Translations under genes and position numbers: made by a program
Notes under the pieces: generated by a model
What the model saw: only the letters and a program-made list of their open reading frames with translations
Database searches by the model: none
Told to the model about the DNA's origin: nothing
Source: Streptomyces globosus
Lineage (GTDB): Bacteria; Actinomycetota; Actinomycetes; Streptomycetales; Streptomycetaceae
Direction: 5' to 3'
Length of the DNA stretch: 64,000 nucleotides
Assembly: GCF_003325375.1 (NCBI RefSeq)
Contig: NZ_CP030862.1
Coordinates: 3,599,501 to 3,663,500 of the forward strand
Shown: one piece after another, positions 34,677-42,779 of the stretch
How positions within the stretch are numbered: the stretch's first letter is position 1
Layout of the letters: the number at the start of each line of letters is the position of its first letter

Positions 34677-35517
34677 GGGCGGCCCAGACCGTGCGCTGCG
34701 TGCGTACGGCCAAATCCTTGCGGTGCAGCAGGCTGTTCGGGCCACTGGTGTCCAGGAGTCCGTCGAGGGCCGTGACGTCCTCGGGGGTGAGCGCGGCCGC
34801 GGCGACGCTGCGGATGCGCTGGAGGCTGCCGAGGGCGTAGCGGCCGACCGCTTCGCTGCGCCCGCCGGGGATCTCGACGGTGATGGTGCGCTCGGCGTCG
34901 ACGGTGAAGCCGGCGGCTGTCAGCATCGGCCCCCAGTCGGCGCCGCGGTGCGGAACGCGCTCGGCGTGCAGGCGGTCGGCCGCGGCGTGGGCGCGCTCTT
35001 CGAGACCGGGCCGGCTCTCCGGGGCGCGGGCGGGGAGGAAGCGGGGGAAGCCGGCGAGCTCGACGACGGCGAACAGGCCGTCGGGGGCAAGGAGTTCGCG
35101 GACGTGGCGCAGGGCCCGGCCGGGGTCGGCCATGTGGTGCATCGAGGCCGAGGCCCACACCAGGTCCGGCGTGCCGAGGTCGGGCCAGGGGGCGGTGTCG
35201 AGGTCGGCCTGGACGGTCCGTACGCGGCTGCCGACACCGCGGGCGCGCGCCTTCTCGCGCAGGAGGCGGAGGTGTCCGGCCGAGGTGTCGACGGCGGTGA
35301 CGTGCGCGTCGGGGAAGCGGTCGAGAAGGGCGAAGGTGCCCGCGCCGGTGCCGCTGCCCAGGTCCACGATCTGGCGCGGTGCGCCGTTCAGCGGCAGCCA
35401 GGCGGTGAGGGAGGCGGTGTGCTCGGCGAGCACTTCGGCGTCCAGGTCGAGGATCTCGGCCTGGACGGCGTCGTCGGCGTGGCCGTGGCGGGAGGGGTGG
35501 TGGTGTGTTTCGGTCAT
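34666..35517 (-). CDS. Class I SAM-dependent methyltransferase
   Basis: A 283-residue cytoplasmic enzyme from ATG 35517. The N-terminus is His-rich (MTETHHHPSRHGHADDAVQ). The SAM-binding fold shows motif I in QIVDLGSGTGAGTFALLDRF, the acidic end of strand 2 in VTAVDTSAG, motif II/III near TVQADLDTAPWPDLG, and ASASMHHMADPGRALRH with LAPDGLFAVVELAGF. The remaining ~100 residues form a substrate-capping region without recognised motif. It lies 109 bases downstream of an XRE-cupin regulator on the same strand, with a 7-bp inverted repeat ~40 bases upstream of the start that may be the operator. The substrate is unknown. Confidence 0.9.
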   Translation of the reverse strand: MTETHHHPSRHGHADDAVQAEILDLDAEVLAEHTASLTAWLPLNGAPRQIVDLGSGTGAGTFALLDRFPDAHVTAVDTSAGHLRLLREKARARGVGSRVRTVQADLDTAPWPDLGTPDLVWASASMHHMADPGRALRHVRELLAPDGLFAVVELAGFPRFLPARAPESRPGLEERAHAAADRLHAERVPHRGADWGPMLTAAGFTVDAERTITVEIPGGRSEAVGRYALGSLQRIRSVAAAALTPEDVTALDGLLDTSGPNSLLHRKDLAVRTQRTVWAARPA

Positions 35518-35556
35518 GCGGCCACCGTACGGACCGATGCGCGATCGGCAAGGATG

Positions 35557-35577
35557 CTTGCTTCATACGCAAGCAAG
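35557..35577 (-). promoter_or_regulatory. Inverted repeat upstream of the methyltransferase gene, likely operator
   Basis: CTTGCTT (35557-35563) and AAGCAAG (35571-35577) flank a 7-base centre, ending 40 bases before the methyltransferase start. The local base composition is more A/T-rich than nearby. The neighbouring XRE-family regulator is the natural candidate to bind it. Confidence 0.5.
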
Positions 35578-35626
35578 TGGGGTCCGGTGCTGCTCGCCGC
35601 GCAACGAGAAGGCTGCGGTACGGGCG

Positions 35627-36205
35627 TCAGCCGGCCCCGGTGTCGGTGTCCTTCCGGTGGCCGCGGCGGGCGTCGCGGTCGAAGATGCCGAGGATCTCGC
35701 ACGGGCCGCCCTCGGCGCCGAGGGCGTGCGGCATCATCGTGGGGAACTCGGCGGCCTGGTTGGTCTCGACGCGGAAGCGCCGGTGGCCGAGCACGAGGAC
35801 GGCCGTGCCGGAGAGCACCACCAGCCATTCGCGGCCGGGGTGGGCGCGCATTCCTGCGGGGTTGTCGGGCGGCGGACCGGTCATGCGCCTGCGCACCACG
35901 GTCATCCCGGGTTCGCCCTTGACGGGCCAGCGCATCAGGCCGCGGGCGCCGTCGACCATCGGGCTGATGACGACGTCGTCGGCGGCGTTCTCCACGAGCT
36001 GGTCCAGGGTGGTGTCCAGCGCGCGGGCGAGGGTGACGAGCTGGTCCAGGGCGAGGCGGCGCCGGCCGTTCTCGATGCGGCTGAGGGAGGACTGGCTGAG
36101 GTTGGCGCGGGCGGCCAGCTCCTCCAGGGACCAGCCCTGTGCGACGCGCAGGGCGCGGATCCGTTTGCGTACGAGGCTGTCGAGCTGTCCGTCTTCTTGC
36201 GTCAC
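35627..36205 (-). CDS. XRE-family regulator with C-terminal cupin
   Basis: About 192 residues from GTG 36205, chosen because the helix-turn-helix starts soon after; no good ribosome site is seen, so the start could be leaderless. Residues ~10-65 are an XRE helix-turn-helix (RKRIRALRVAQGWSLEELAA, NLSQSSLSRIENGRR). The C-terminal ~90 residues form a cupin barrel (GMRAHPGREWLVVLSGTAVL, FRVETNQAAEFPTMMPHALG). In this family the cupin binds a small ligand and modulates DNA binding. It lies upstream of the methyltransferase gene on the same strand and probably controls it and itself. Confidence 0.9.
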   Translation of the reverse strand: MTQEDGQLDSLVRKRIRALRVAQGWSLEELAARANLSQSSLSRIENGRRRLALDQLVTLARALDTTLDQLVENAADDVVISPMVDGARGLMRWPVKGEPGMTVVRRRMTGPPPDNPAGMRAHPGREWLVVLSGTAVLVLGHRRFRVETNQAAEFPTMMPHALGAEGGPCEILGIFDRDARRGHRKDTDTGAG

Positions 36206-36397
36206 AGGCAGCAGCGTATGCCCGCGATGCAGCGGGTGCGCCGCGCCCCCCGTCGCGGTCAGGGTGTCAAGTCCCGAGATCGAGGGGCGTGACCCGGGTG
36301 GCGTCCACGGGGCCCAATGGAGGCACGGCCCCGGCAAGGGGCGAAACGGATCGGCCGGGCGATGGACCCGGCCGTGTCACACCTTCAGGAGACTCTT

Positions 36398-36748
36398 ATG
36401 ACCCGCACCAACCTCACCCAGCGTCTCGCCCTCCTCGGTGCCTGCGGAGCTCTCGCCGCCGGCGGAGCGCTTCTCCCCTCCACCGCCTCGGCCGCGCCCG
36501 CCGCGCCGCAGACTCCGGCCGTCCAGACGATCCAGGAGCACGTGGCGCACGAGGGCCGCACCCAAACGATCGTGAAGACCAAGATCACGGTCACGAAGCG
36601 CACCCTGAGTGACGGGCGGGTCAAGGTCACCACCGTCAAGACGGTCACCAAGATCACCAAGAACCATCACGGCAAGGTCGTCAAGAAGACCGTCACGACC
36701 ACCACGACCGTGAAGATCCGTCCCGCCCCCGACCACGAGCGGGACTGA
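36398..36748 (+). CDS. Small secreted Thr/Lys/Val-rich protein
   Basis: A 116-residue protein from ATG 36398, with AGGAGA five bases upstream and a signal peptide ending STASAAPAA. The mature part is ~80 residues, and most of it is an alternating pattern of Thr, Val and Lys (IVKTKITVTKRTLSDGRVKV, TTVKTVTKITKN, VVKKTVTTTTTVKIR), interrupted by a His pair (NHHGK). Such spacing suggests a long cationic beta sheet or fibre. There is no Cys and no cell-wall anchor. I do not recognise a family. Likely roles are surface coating or binding to anionic wall polymers, which is inference. Followed by a hairpin shared with the convergent LysR gene. Confidence 0.85.
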   Translation: MTRTNLTQRLALLGACGALAAGGALLPSTASAAPAAPQTPAVQTIQEHVAHEGRTQTIVKTKITVTKRTLSDGRVKVTTVKTVTKITKNHHGKVVKKTVTTTTTVKIRPAPDHERD

Positions 36749-36784
36749 GAGCCGGCTTCCCACCGCGCGGCCGTCGGTCACCCG

Positions 36785-37771
36785 TCAGTCCTGTGCACCA
36801 GGGAGCCTCCCGGCCTCGTTCGCGGCCGGGGGGCTCCCCGCCGGGTCGGGGCGGGCGTGCCGGCCGGGGTGGTCCCGGTCCTGGATGCGGGCCGCCTCGG
36901 CCTGCAGGGCGGCGAGGACCGTGCGGACGGCCTTCCGGGCGGTGCGCTCGGGGCGGTGGAGGACGTCGATGTCGCGCCGGGTGTGGATGGCGCTCAGCGG
37001 TCTGAGGACGACACCGGGGTGCGGGCGGGCCGTCCAGCGCGGCATCAGCGCGAGGCCGCCGCCCGCGGCGACGACCTCGGCGACCACGGCGAATTCGTTG
37101 ATCCGGTGGACGATGTCCAAGCGGCGGTTGGCGACGCAGGCGATGGCCTTGATGGTCTGCATCAGCGGGAAGCCGTCGTGGACGGTGATCCACGGCTGGT
37201 CCGCCACCTCGTGCGGCGTGAGCGTGGCGCGCGAGGCCAGGGCATGGCCCGCCGGGAGCGCGACGTCCAGGGGTTCGCGCAGGAGCGTCGTGGAGGTCAC
37301 GGTGCGCGGCCACGGCGGGCCGTGGTCGAGGCGGTGGGCGAGGACGAGGTCGTAGCGCCGGGTGAGGGCGGGGAAGTCGTCCTGGGCGACGTCCTCGTCC
37401 GCGAGGGCCAGGCGGGGGCTGCCGGAGCCGGCGAGGCTGCGCAGCAGGGGCGGGAAGAAGGACGAGGCCGCGCTGTGGAAGGCGGCCACCGATACGCCGC
37501 CGTCGGCCTGCTCGGCGAAGTCGGTGACCGCGTGCCGCGCCTGGGCCAGGGCGGTCTCGACGTGGATGGCCGCCGCGGCCAGGGCCTGGCCGGCGTCGGT
37601 CAGGACCAGGCGGCGGCCGGCGCGTTCGGTGAGCGGGACGGGGAGGGAGCGCTGCAGCAGCCGCAGCTGCTGGGAGATCGCTGACGGCGTGACGTGCAGC
37701 GCCTCGGCGACCGCGCTGACGCTGCCGAGGTCCCCGAGTTCGCGCAGGATGCGCAGCTGGCGTTCGTCCAC
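36785..37771 (-). CDS. LysR-family transcriptional regulator
   Basis: A 328-residue protein from GTG 37771. The N-terminal winged helix is typical (MDERQLRILRELGDLGSVSA, ALHVTPSAISQQLRLLQRSL, GRRLVLTDAGQAL). The C-terminal effector-binding domain runs from ~90 to 295 (VSVAAFHSAASSFFPPLLRS, DLVLAHRLDHG, EPLDVALPAGHALA, VVAEVVAAGGGLALMPRW). The last ~30 residues are a Pro/Arg/Ala-rich tail containing a terminator hairpin. It diverges from an EamA-type exporter gene, with a palindrome in the 80-base gap, so it most likely controls that exporter and itself in response to a small metabolite. Confidence 0.94.
   Translation of the reverse strand: MDERQLRILRELGDLGSVSAVAEALHVTPSAISQQLRLLQRSLPVPLTERAGRRLVLTDAGQALAAAAIHVETALAQARHAVTDFAEQADGGVSVAAFHSAASSFFPPLLRSLAGSGSPRLALADEDVAQDDFPALTRRYDLVLAHRLDHGPPWPRTVTSTTLLREPLDVALPAGHALASRATLTPHEVADQPWITVHDGFPLMQTIKAIACVANRRLDIVHRINEFAVVAEVVAAGGGLALMPRWTARPHPGVVLRPLSAIHTRRDIDVLHRPERTARKAVRTVLAALQAEAARIQDRDHPGRHARPDPAGSPPAANEAGRLPGAQD
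36801..36838. terminator. Large hairpin inside the 3' end of the LysR gene
   Basis: GGGAGCC-T-CCCGGCC (36801-36815) pairs with GGCCGGG-G-GGCTCCC (36824-36838), interrupted by a single mismatch, with an 8-base loop. It lies 52 bases after the small secreted gene and within the last ~18 codons of the convergent LysR gene, so the LysR coding end doubles as a terminator for its neighbour. Confidence 0.65.
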
Positions 37772-37779
37772 GGAGACAG

Positions 37780-37794
37780 TGTAGCGCTGCTACA
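37780..37794. promoter_or_regulatory. Palindrome between LysR and EamA genes, likely LysR site
   Basis: TGTAGC-GCT-GCTACA (37780-37794) is a perfect interrupted palindrome ending 57 bases before the exporter start and beginning nine bases from the LysR start. LysR regulators bind T-rich/A-rich interrupted palindromes in just such divergent gaps. Confidence 0.6.
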
Positions 37795-37851
37795 TGGTTG
37801 GTTTAGATCTTGGTCGTGGTCTTCAACGTGCTGGTGGGGCACGGTGGACGC

Positions 37852-38811
37852 ATGCATGTCGCCCGCCGCACGGATGCGGTTCTCCTGCTGGTCGCGCTCG
37901 TCTGGGGCTCCAGCTACCTCGCCGCCAAGACGGCCACCCTCGCCCTGCCGGTCCTGGCGGTGCTCTTCGCCCGGTACGCCCTCTCCGCGGCGGCCTGCGG
38001 GGCACTGGTGGCGCTCCGGCGCCGCAAGCGGCGCTGGACGCGCGCGGAGGTGCGCGCCGGGTCGCTGCTCGGTGTGACGCAGGCCGCCGTGCTGGTGCTG
38101 GAGACGTACGGGGTGGCGCACACCAGCGCCGCGAACGCCGGGCTGATCATCAGCCTGACCATCGTGCTGACACCGCTGCTGGACCGCACCGGCGGCCGGC
38201 TTCCGGCGCGTTTCCTCCTCGCCGCCGCATGCTGCGTCGCGGCCGTCGGGCTGCTCACCGCCGGCAACGGCTTCCAGGCCCCACGGCTCGGGGACGGGCT
38301 GATGCTCGCCGCCGCGGTCGTCCGGGCCGGGCACGTCGCGCTCGTCGGACGGCTCACCGCCGGCCGGCCCGTGGATCCGCTGCATCTGACGGCCGTCCAG
38401 ACCGTCGTCGGCTCGGCGCTCTTCCTGCCGCTTGCCCTGGGCCATCTGCCCGAGCTGTTCCGCAGCAGTGGCGCGACGTGGATGCAGCTCGTCTACCTGG
38501 CGCTGTTCTGCAGTGTCTTCGCGTTCCTCGCCCAGACATGGGCGGTGCAGGGCACGTCCGCGAGCCGGGCGAGCCTGCTCCTGGGCACCGAGCCGATCTG
38601 GGCCGTCGCCGTGGGGATCGGCGTCGGCGGTGAACGGCTCACCGTGTGGGCCGGCCTCGGCGCCGTACTCATGGTCGCCGGAACCTACTGGGGCCAGGCC
38701 GTCGAACGCGCACACCGCACCGGCACCGCCGCCGCGGCACGGGGCGTGTCCGGCGAGGACGACCGCCGAGGGCCGGCCAGGATGGCGGAGCCCGCACGCC
38801 CTGCCGGGTGA
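37852..38811 (+). CDS. EamA-family (DMT) transporter
   Basis: A 319-residue membrane protein from ATG 37852, with GGTGG four bases upstream; an upstream in-frame start at 37810 is less likely. Ten hydrophobic helices form two EamA repeats: LLLVALVWGSSYLAAKTATL with ALSAAACGALVAL, and later TVVGSALFLPLALG with LLLGTEPIWAVAVGIGVGGE, the conserved last-repeat motif. The C-terminal ~40 residues are polar. The family exports amino acids, nucleosides and other small metabolites. Regulated most likely by the divergent LysR protein. A small hairpin (38812-38826) follows directly after the stop. Confidence 0.93.
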   Translation: MHVARRTDAVLLLVALVWGSSYLAAKTATLALPVLAVLFARYALSAAACGALVALRRRKRRWTRAEVRAGSLLGVTQAAVLVLETYGVAHTSAANAGLIISLTIVLTPLLDRTGGRLPARFLLAAACCVAAVGLLTAGNGFQAPRLGDGLMLAAAVVRAGHVALVGRLTAGRPVDPLHLTAVQTVVGSALFLPLALGHLPELFRSSGATWMQLVYLALFCSVFAFLAQTWAVQGTSASRASLLLGTEPIWAVAVGIGVGGERLTVWAGLGAVLMVAGTYWGQAVERAHRTGTAAAARGVSGEDDRRGPARMAEPARPAG

Positions 38812-38826
38812 CCGGCCGCAGGCCGG
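38812..38826. terminator. Short hairpin between converging EamA and VOC genes
   Basis: CCGGCC (38812-38817) pairs with GGCCGG (38821-38826) over a GCA loop, starting at the base after the EamA stop codon. Confidence 0.45.
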
Positions 38827-38861
38827 GCGGCTCCGCGGCCCCGGGCGCGCGGGCTCGGGCG

Positions 38862-39245
38862 TCAGGACGGCCTGGCGGCCCGGTCGGATGCGCTGCGGAG
38901 GACGCAGAACTCGTTCCCCTCGGGGTCGGCGAGGACCGCCCAGCCGGTGCCGTCGGAACTGCGGCGGTCGGCGACGAGGGTCGCGCCGAGGCCCAGGAGG
39001 CGCTCCACCTCCTGTTCGCGCGTGGTGTCCGGGCGCAGGCACAGGTGGATCCGGTTCTTGACCGCCTTGGGCTCGGGCACCTGGTTGAAGTGCAGCAGCG
39101 GCCCCTCCTCCAGCAGCACCTGGACCTCCGGGTCGCCCGGCCTGCCCTCCGGATCGACCGGACGGCCCGTCACCCTGCTCCAGAAGCAGGCGAGTTCGTA
39201 GGCGTCCGAGCAGTCGATCGCCACGTTCTGCACAACCGAGACCAT
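38862..39245 (-). CDS. VOC-superfamily (glyoxalase-like) protein
   Basis: A 127-residue protein from ATG 39245 with an AGGAAGG site upstream. Two beta-alpha-beta-beta-beta modules are visible: NVAIDCSDAYELACFWSRVT and a second module from NRIHLCLRPDTTREQEVERL to WAVLADPEGNEFCVLR, with the conserved closing DPEGNEF. Metal ligands would be expected at His/Glu positions (HFNQVPEP, NEFCVL), as in glyoxalase-type or antibiotic-binding family members. The substrate is unknown. It is convergent with the EamA gene and stands alone. Confidence 0.88.
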   Translation of the reverse strand: MVSVVQNVAIDCSDAYELACFWSRVTGRPVDPEGRPGDPEVQVLLEEGPLLHFNQVPEPKAVKNRIHLCLRPDTTREQEVERLLGLGATLVADRRSSDGTGWAVLADPEGNEFCVLRSASDRAARPS

Positions 39246-39575
39246 GTCGGTGGGCCTTCCTGGTGTCCGTGCCGGACGCCGCCTGTCGGGCGTCCGGCGC
39301 CTGCCGGCGGACCACCACCTCTACGGTACGGAGATCACTTGAGGCAAGCCCCTCCCCTGCCCCGGGGCCGCCGCTGCGGCCTCCCGCCACGGGGAGCCGC
39401 GTACGGACGCGCTGCGCGCCCCGTCGGCGTGCCGACGCGGTGACCGGGGGCCGCCCGCTCCGGGTGCACCCCCCAGCGCCCCGCGATAGCGTCGAAGGAC
39501 GCGCGTTCCGCCGCGTACACAGCGGTTGGCCCGCGCCGGCGGCAGCCGCCGAAGTCGGCGAAGGAACGGGATCGC
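39246..39575. promoter_or_regulatory. Divergent gap between VOC and first TAP-like hydrolase genes
   Basis: A 330-base gap with no supported gene. It should hold the promoters of the leftward VOC gene and the rightward hydrolase pair. No convincing -35/-10 pair was identified. Confidence 0.4.
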
Positions 39576-41123
39576 ATGTCCAGGCACTCACTCCGTGCGG
39601 GGACGGCCGCGGCCGCTCTTGCCTGCCTTGCGGCCTTCGGCCCCGCACCGGGCAGCGCCGCCTCACCGGCCGCCACGCCGAGCCCCTCGGGCCCCGCGGG
39701 CCCCCGGTTCGTACCGAGCGCCTGCCCCGAGCCGGCCGAGCCCGTCGAAGCGCCGGCGGGCGCCGAGTGCGGCTTCCTGGAGGTGCCCGAGAACCGGTCC
39801 CGGCCCGACGGCCGGACCATCAGGCTGGCGGTGGCGAGGATCCCCGCCGCCGCGGAGAAGCCCGCGGCAGACCCTGTGGTGTTCATGGCGGGCGGCCCCG
39901 GCGCCGACGCCTTCGACGACATCCCGTTCCTCGTCGACTCCGGGCTGAACAAGGACCGCGAACTCATCGTCATGGGCCAGCGCGGCAACCTGTACGACCA
40001 GCCGAACCTGGCCTGCCCCGAGGTCGACCGGTTCAACGAGAAGGCCGTCGGCCTCGGCTATGACTCCCCGCAGGCCAAGCAGCTCATGCTGGAGGCCGTG
40101 ACGGACTGCCGGGCCCGGCTCGTCGCCGACGGCGTCGACCTCGACGCCTACAACACCACCGAGAACGCCGCCGACTTCGCCGATCTGCGCACGGCGCTGG
40201 GCATCCCGCAATGGAACGTGTACGGGTACTCGTACGGCACCAACCTGGCCCTCACGTACCTGCGCCTGCACCCCGAGGGGATCCGCTCGGTGGCGATCGA
40301 CTCGGTCGCCCCCTCCCAGGAGGTCACCCTCCCGTGGACCTGGAGCAGCACCGCGGAGGGCATCCGCAACATCTTCGCGGCGTGCGCGGCGCAGCCCGCC
40401 TGCAAGGAGCGCTACCCCGACCTGCCCGGCATGCTGACCGAGCAGATCCGCAAGCTGGAGGCGCAGCCGCTGACCCTCGACGTCACGCCGGAGGGCGGCG
40501 GGAAGCCGGTGAGGACCGTGCTCGACGGCGGCGCGCTGCTGAACCTGATCGTCGCGTTCACCCCGCGCCCGCACGACCTGCCGGCGGCGCTGGACGAGCT
40601 GAGCCGCGGGAACCCGGAGCGCTTCGCGCAGGCGCGGGCGGCCGGGTCGGTCCAGAAGGAGGGCCTGTTCGCCCACGGCCTGACGAACTCGATCGCGTGC
40701 GCCGAGTGGGCCCCCGGGTACACGGAGGCAGACGTGCTGGCGGCGGGCCGCAAGGAGTACCCGGACTGGCCGGACTCGGTGCTGGCGCAGGCGCCGCAGC
40801 TGCCCTTCCAGTACCCGGTGTGCGGGGTCTGGGATGTCGCGGACCGTGCGGAGATCCAGCGCGTGCCCACGGCCGGCGCGGTGCCGGCCCTCGTCGTCTC
40901 CGGCACGTTCGACGTGAAGACGGGCGCGAGCTGGGCGAAGGGCGTCGCCGCGAACCTGTCCCGCTCGACGTCCGTGGTGGTCCCCGGCATCGGCCACTGG
41001 GTGGTTCCGCAGTCTCCGTGCGCGCAGCAGGTGCTCGCGTCGTTCTTCGCCCGCCCGACCGCCCCCGACACGTCGTGCGTGGACGGTCTCAAGCCGGCCC
41101 CGTTCACGATCATCCCGAAATGA
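39576..41123 (+). CDS. Secreted TAP-like alpha/beta hydrolase (peptidase family S33), first copy
   Basis: A 515-residue exported enzyme from ATG 39576, with signal peptide ending GSAASPAA. The oxyanion segment is MAGGPGAD (near 105), the nucleophile Ser219 in GYSYG, the acid Asp446 in SGTFDVKTG and the base His474 in GIGHWVVP. The C-terminal TAP-like domain is present, with paired Cys (PVCGVWD, SPCAQQ). Relatives include tripeptidyl aminopeptidases and the hydrolases that remove N-terminal tripeptides from secreted proproteins. A paralog starts 12 bases downstream; both are likely one operon. The exact substrate is not known. Confidence 0.93.
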   Translation: MSRHSLRAGTAAAALACLAAFGPAPGSAASPAATPSPSGPAGPRFVPSACPEPAEPVEAPAGAECGFLEVPENRSRPDGRTIRLAVARIPAAAEKPAADPVVFMAGGPGADAFDDIPFLVDSGLNKDRELIVMGQRGNLYDQPNLACPEVDRFNEKAVGLGYDSPQAKQLMLEAVTDCRARLVADGVDLDAYNTTENAADFADLRTALGIPQWNVYGYSYGTNLALTYLRLHPEGIRSVAIDSVAPSQEVTLPWTWSSTAEGIRNIFAACAAQPACKERYPDLPGMLTEQIRKLEAQPLTLDVTPEGGGKPVRTVLDGGALLNLIVAFTPRPHDLPAALDELSRGNPERFAQARAAGSVQKEGLFAHGLTNSIACAEWAPGYTEADVLAAGRKEYPDWPDSVLAQAPQLPFQYPVCGVWDVADRAEIQRVPTAGAVPALVVSGTFDVKTGASWAKGVAANLSRSTSVVVPGIGHWVVPQSPCAQQVLASFFARPTAPDTSCVDGLKPAPFTIIPK

Positions 41124-41135
41124 CCGGGAGCGCAG

Positions 41136-42764
41136 ATGACTCTCCACCGCACGCCCCGCAGGCGTACCGTACGGCGGCTGCAGGCCGCGTCCGCGGGCAT
41201 GGCGGCCGGCCTGCTCGTCACCGGCAGCCTGCTCGCCGCGCCCGCGGCGCAGGCGCGGTCCGGCACCGACGCCAGTGCGACCCCCGGCGCGCCGCTCGGC
41301 ACGGCCGCCCGCACCGTCGGCGATGCGAGCTACACCCCGGGCGCCTGCCCGAAGACTCCGGAGCCGATCGAGGAGCTCGAAGGGGCCCGCTGCGGAACCC
41401 TCACCGTCCCCGAGAACCGCTCCGAGCCGGACGGCAAGAAGATCAAGCTCGGTGTCGCGATCGTGCCCGCGCTGTCGGCCGCGCCGAAGCCCGACCCCAT
41501 CGTGTGGCTCGCCGGCGGCCCCGGGGACGACGCGGTCGGCGAGGCGGAGATGGCGATCGGCGGCGGCCTGAACCGCGACCGGGACGTGGTCCTCATGTCC
41601 CAGCGCGGCACGTACTCGGCCGAGCCGAACGTGCTGTGCCCCAACATCGACGAGTTCAACGCGCGAGCCGTCGGCCTCGTCTCCGGCGCACCGTCCACCG
41701 AACGCCTGCACGTCGAGGCCACCAAGGCCTGCCGCGACCGGCTGGCGGCCCAGGGCACCGACCTCGCCGCCTACAACGACACCGAGAGCGCCGCCGACTA
41801 CGAGGACCTGCGGGCGGCGCTCGGCCTCAAGCAGTGGAACCTGTACGGCATCTCCTACGGCACGCACCTCGCGCTGGTCTACATGCGGCTGCACCCCGGC
41901 GGGCTGCGCTCCGTCGCCCTCGACGGGATCCTGCCGCCGTCCATTGCGGGTTCCGCGGCGACCTGGAGCAGCGCCCGGCAGGGCTTCGACGGCGTGTTCA
42001 AGGCGTGCGCGGACCAGCCGGCGTGCAACAAGCGCTACCCGAACCTGTCGGCCACCTTCGACAGGCTCGTCCGCGACCTCGAAGCGAATCCGGTCACGAC
42101 GACCGTCACGCTGCCGGGCAGCGACAAGCCGGTGAAGGTCGTGCTGGACGGTGGAACGCTGGTCAACTGGATGACCTCCGCCACCCACATCGCACCCCAG
42201 GTCCCCCTCGCCATCGACGAGTTGGCGCACGGCAAGCCGCAGCGGATCGCCGCGCAGTACGCGGGCGGCAAGCTCAGCCCGGCGGCCGTGGGCCGGGTCG
42301 CGCACGGCCTCGTCTACGGCGTGTTCTGCAGCGAGTGGACGCCGTACGAGACGGAGGAGGAGGCCCTGGAGGGCGGCCGGAAGGCTTTCCCGACCTACCC
42401 CCGCCCGGTGCTGGAACAGGCGCCTCAGCTGGCCTTCCTCCGGTCGGACTGCGACGTGTGGGATGTGCCCCCGGCCGACCCCTCGATCCGGGACGCCACC
42501 CGCAGCGACATACCGACGCTCGCCCTGTCCGGCAGCTTCGACGCCCAGACCGGCGCGGACAACGGGCCGTACGTCGCGCGGACGCTGCCCAACGCCACGA
42601 TCGTCACCGTCCCATACGAGCCGCACGTGGTGTTCGCCACCTCGAAGTGCGCGCAGCAGATCGCCGTCTCCTTCTTCGACACGCCGGACGCGCCGGACAC
42701 GGCGTGCCTGAAGGGCTTGGAGGCGCCCCGGTTCGAGATCGGGGAGCCCGGTTCCACCGGATAG
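41136..42764 (+). CDS. Secreted TAP-like alpha/beta hydrolase (peptidase family S33), second copy
   Basis: A 542-residue exported enzyme from ATG 41136, just 12 bases after its paralog. The signal peptide ends APAAQARSG. The oxyanion loop is LAGGPGDD, the nucleophile Ser240 lies in GISYG, the acid in SGSFDAQTG and the base in YEPHVVFATSKC. The His context (EPH) differs from the GIGH of the first copy, so specificity may have diverged. The Cys residues around the TAP-like domain are conserved. The tandem pair probably arose by duplication and processes extracellular peptides. It converges on the hydrolase gene at 42780 with only 15 bases between. Confidence 0.93.
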   Translation: MTLHRTPRRRTVRRLQAASAGMAAGLLVTGSLLAAPAAQARSGTDASATPGAPLGTAARTVGDASYTPGACPKTPEPIEELEGARCGTLTVPENRSEPDGKKIKLGVAIVPALSAAPKPDPIVWLAGGPGDDAVGEAEMAIGGGLNRDRDVVLMSQRGTYSAEPNVLCPNIDEFNARAVGLVSGAPSTERLHVEATKACRDRLAAQGTDLAAYNDTESAADYEDLRAALGLKQWNLYGISYGTHLALVYMRLHPGGLRSVALDGILPPSIAGSAATWSSARQGFDGVFKACADQPACNKRYPNLSATFDRLVRDLEANPVTTTVTLPGSDKPVKVVLDGGTLVNWMTSATHIAPQVPLAIDELAHGKPQRIAAQYAGGKLSPAAVGRVAHGLVYGVFCSEWTPYETEEEALEGGRKAFPTYPRPVLEQAPQLAFLRSDCDVWDVPPADPSIRDATRSDIPTLALSGSFDAQTGADNGPYVARTLPNATIVTVPYEPHVVFATSKCAQQIAVSFFDTPDAPDTACLKGLEAPRFEIGEPGSTG

Positions 42765-42779
42765 CCGGCCCCGGCGGCG

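Noticed and set aside
39663..42626. A 987-codon leftward frame across the tandem hydrolases
   Set aside because: Antisense shadow; no motif and Val/Gly/Arg/Asp-rich composition.
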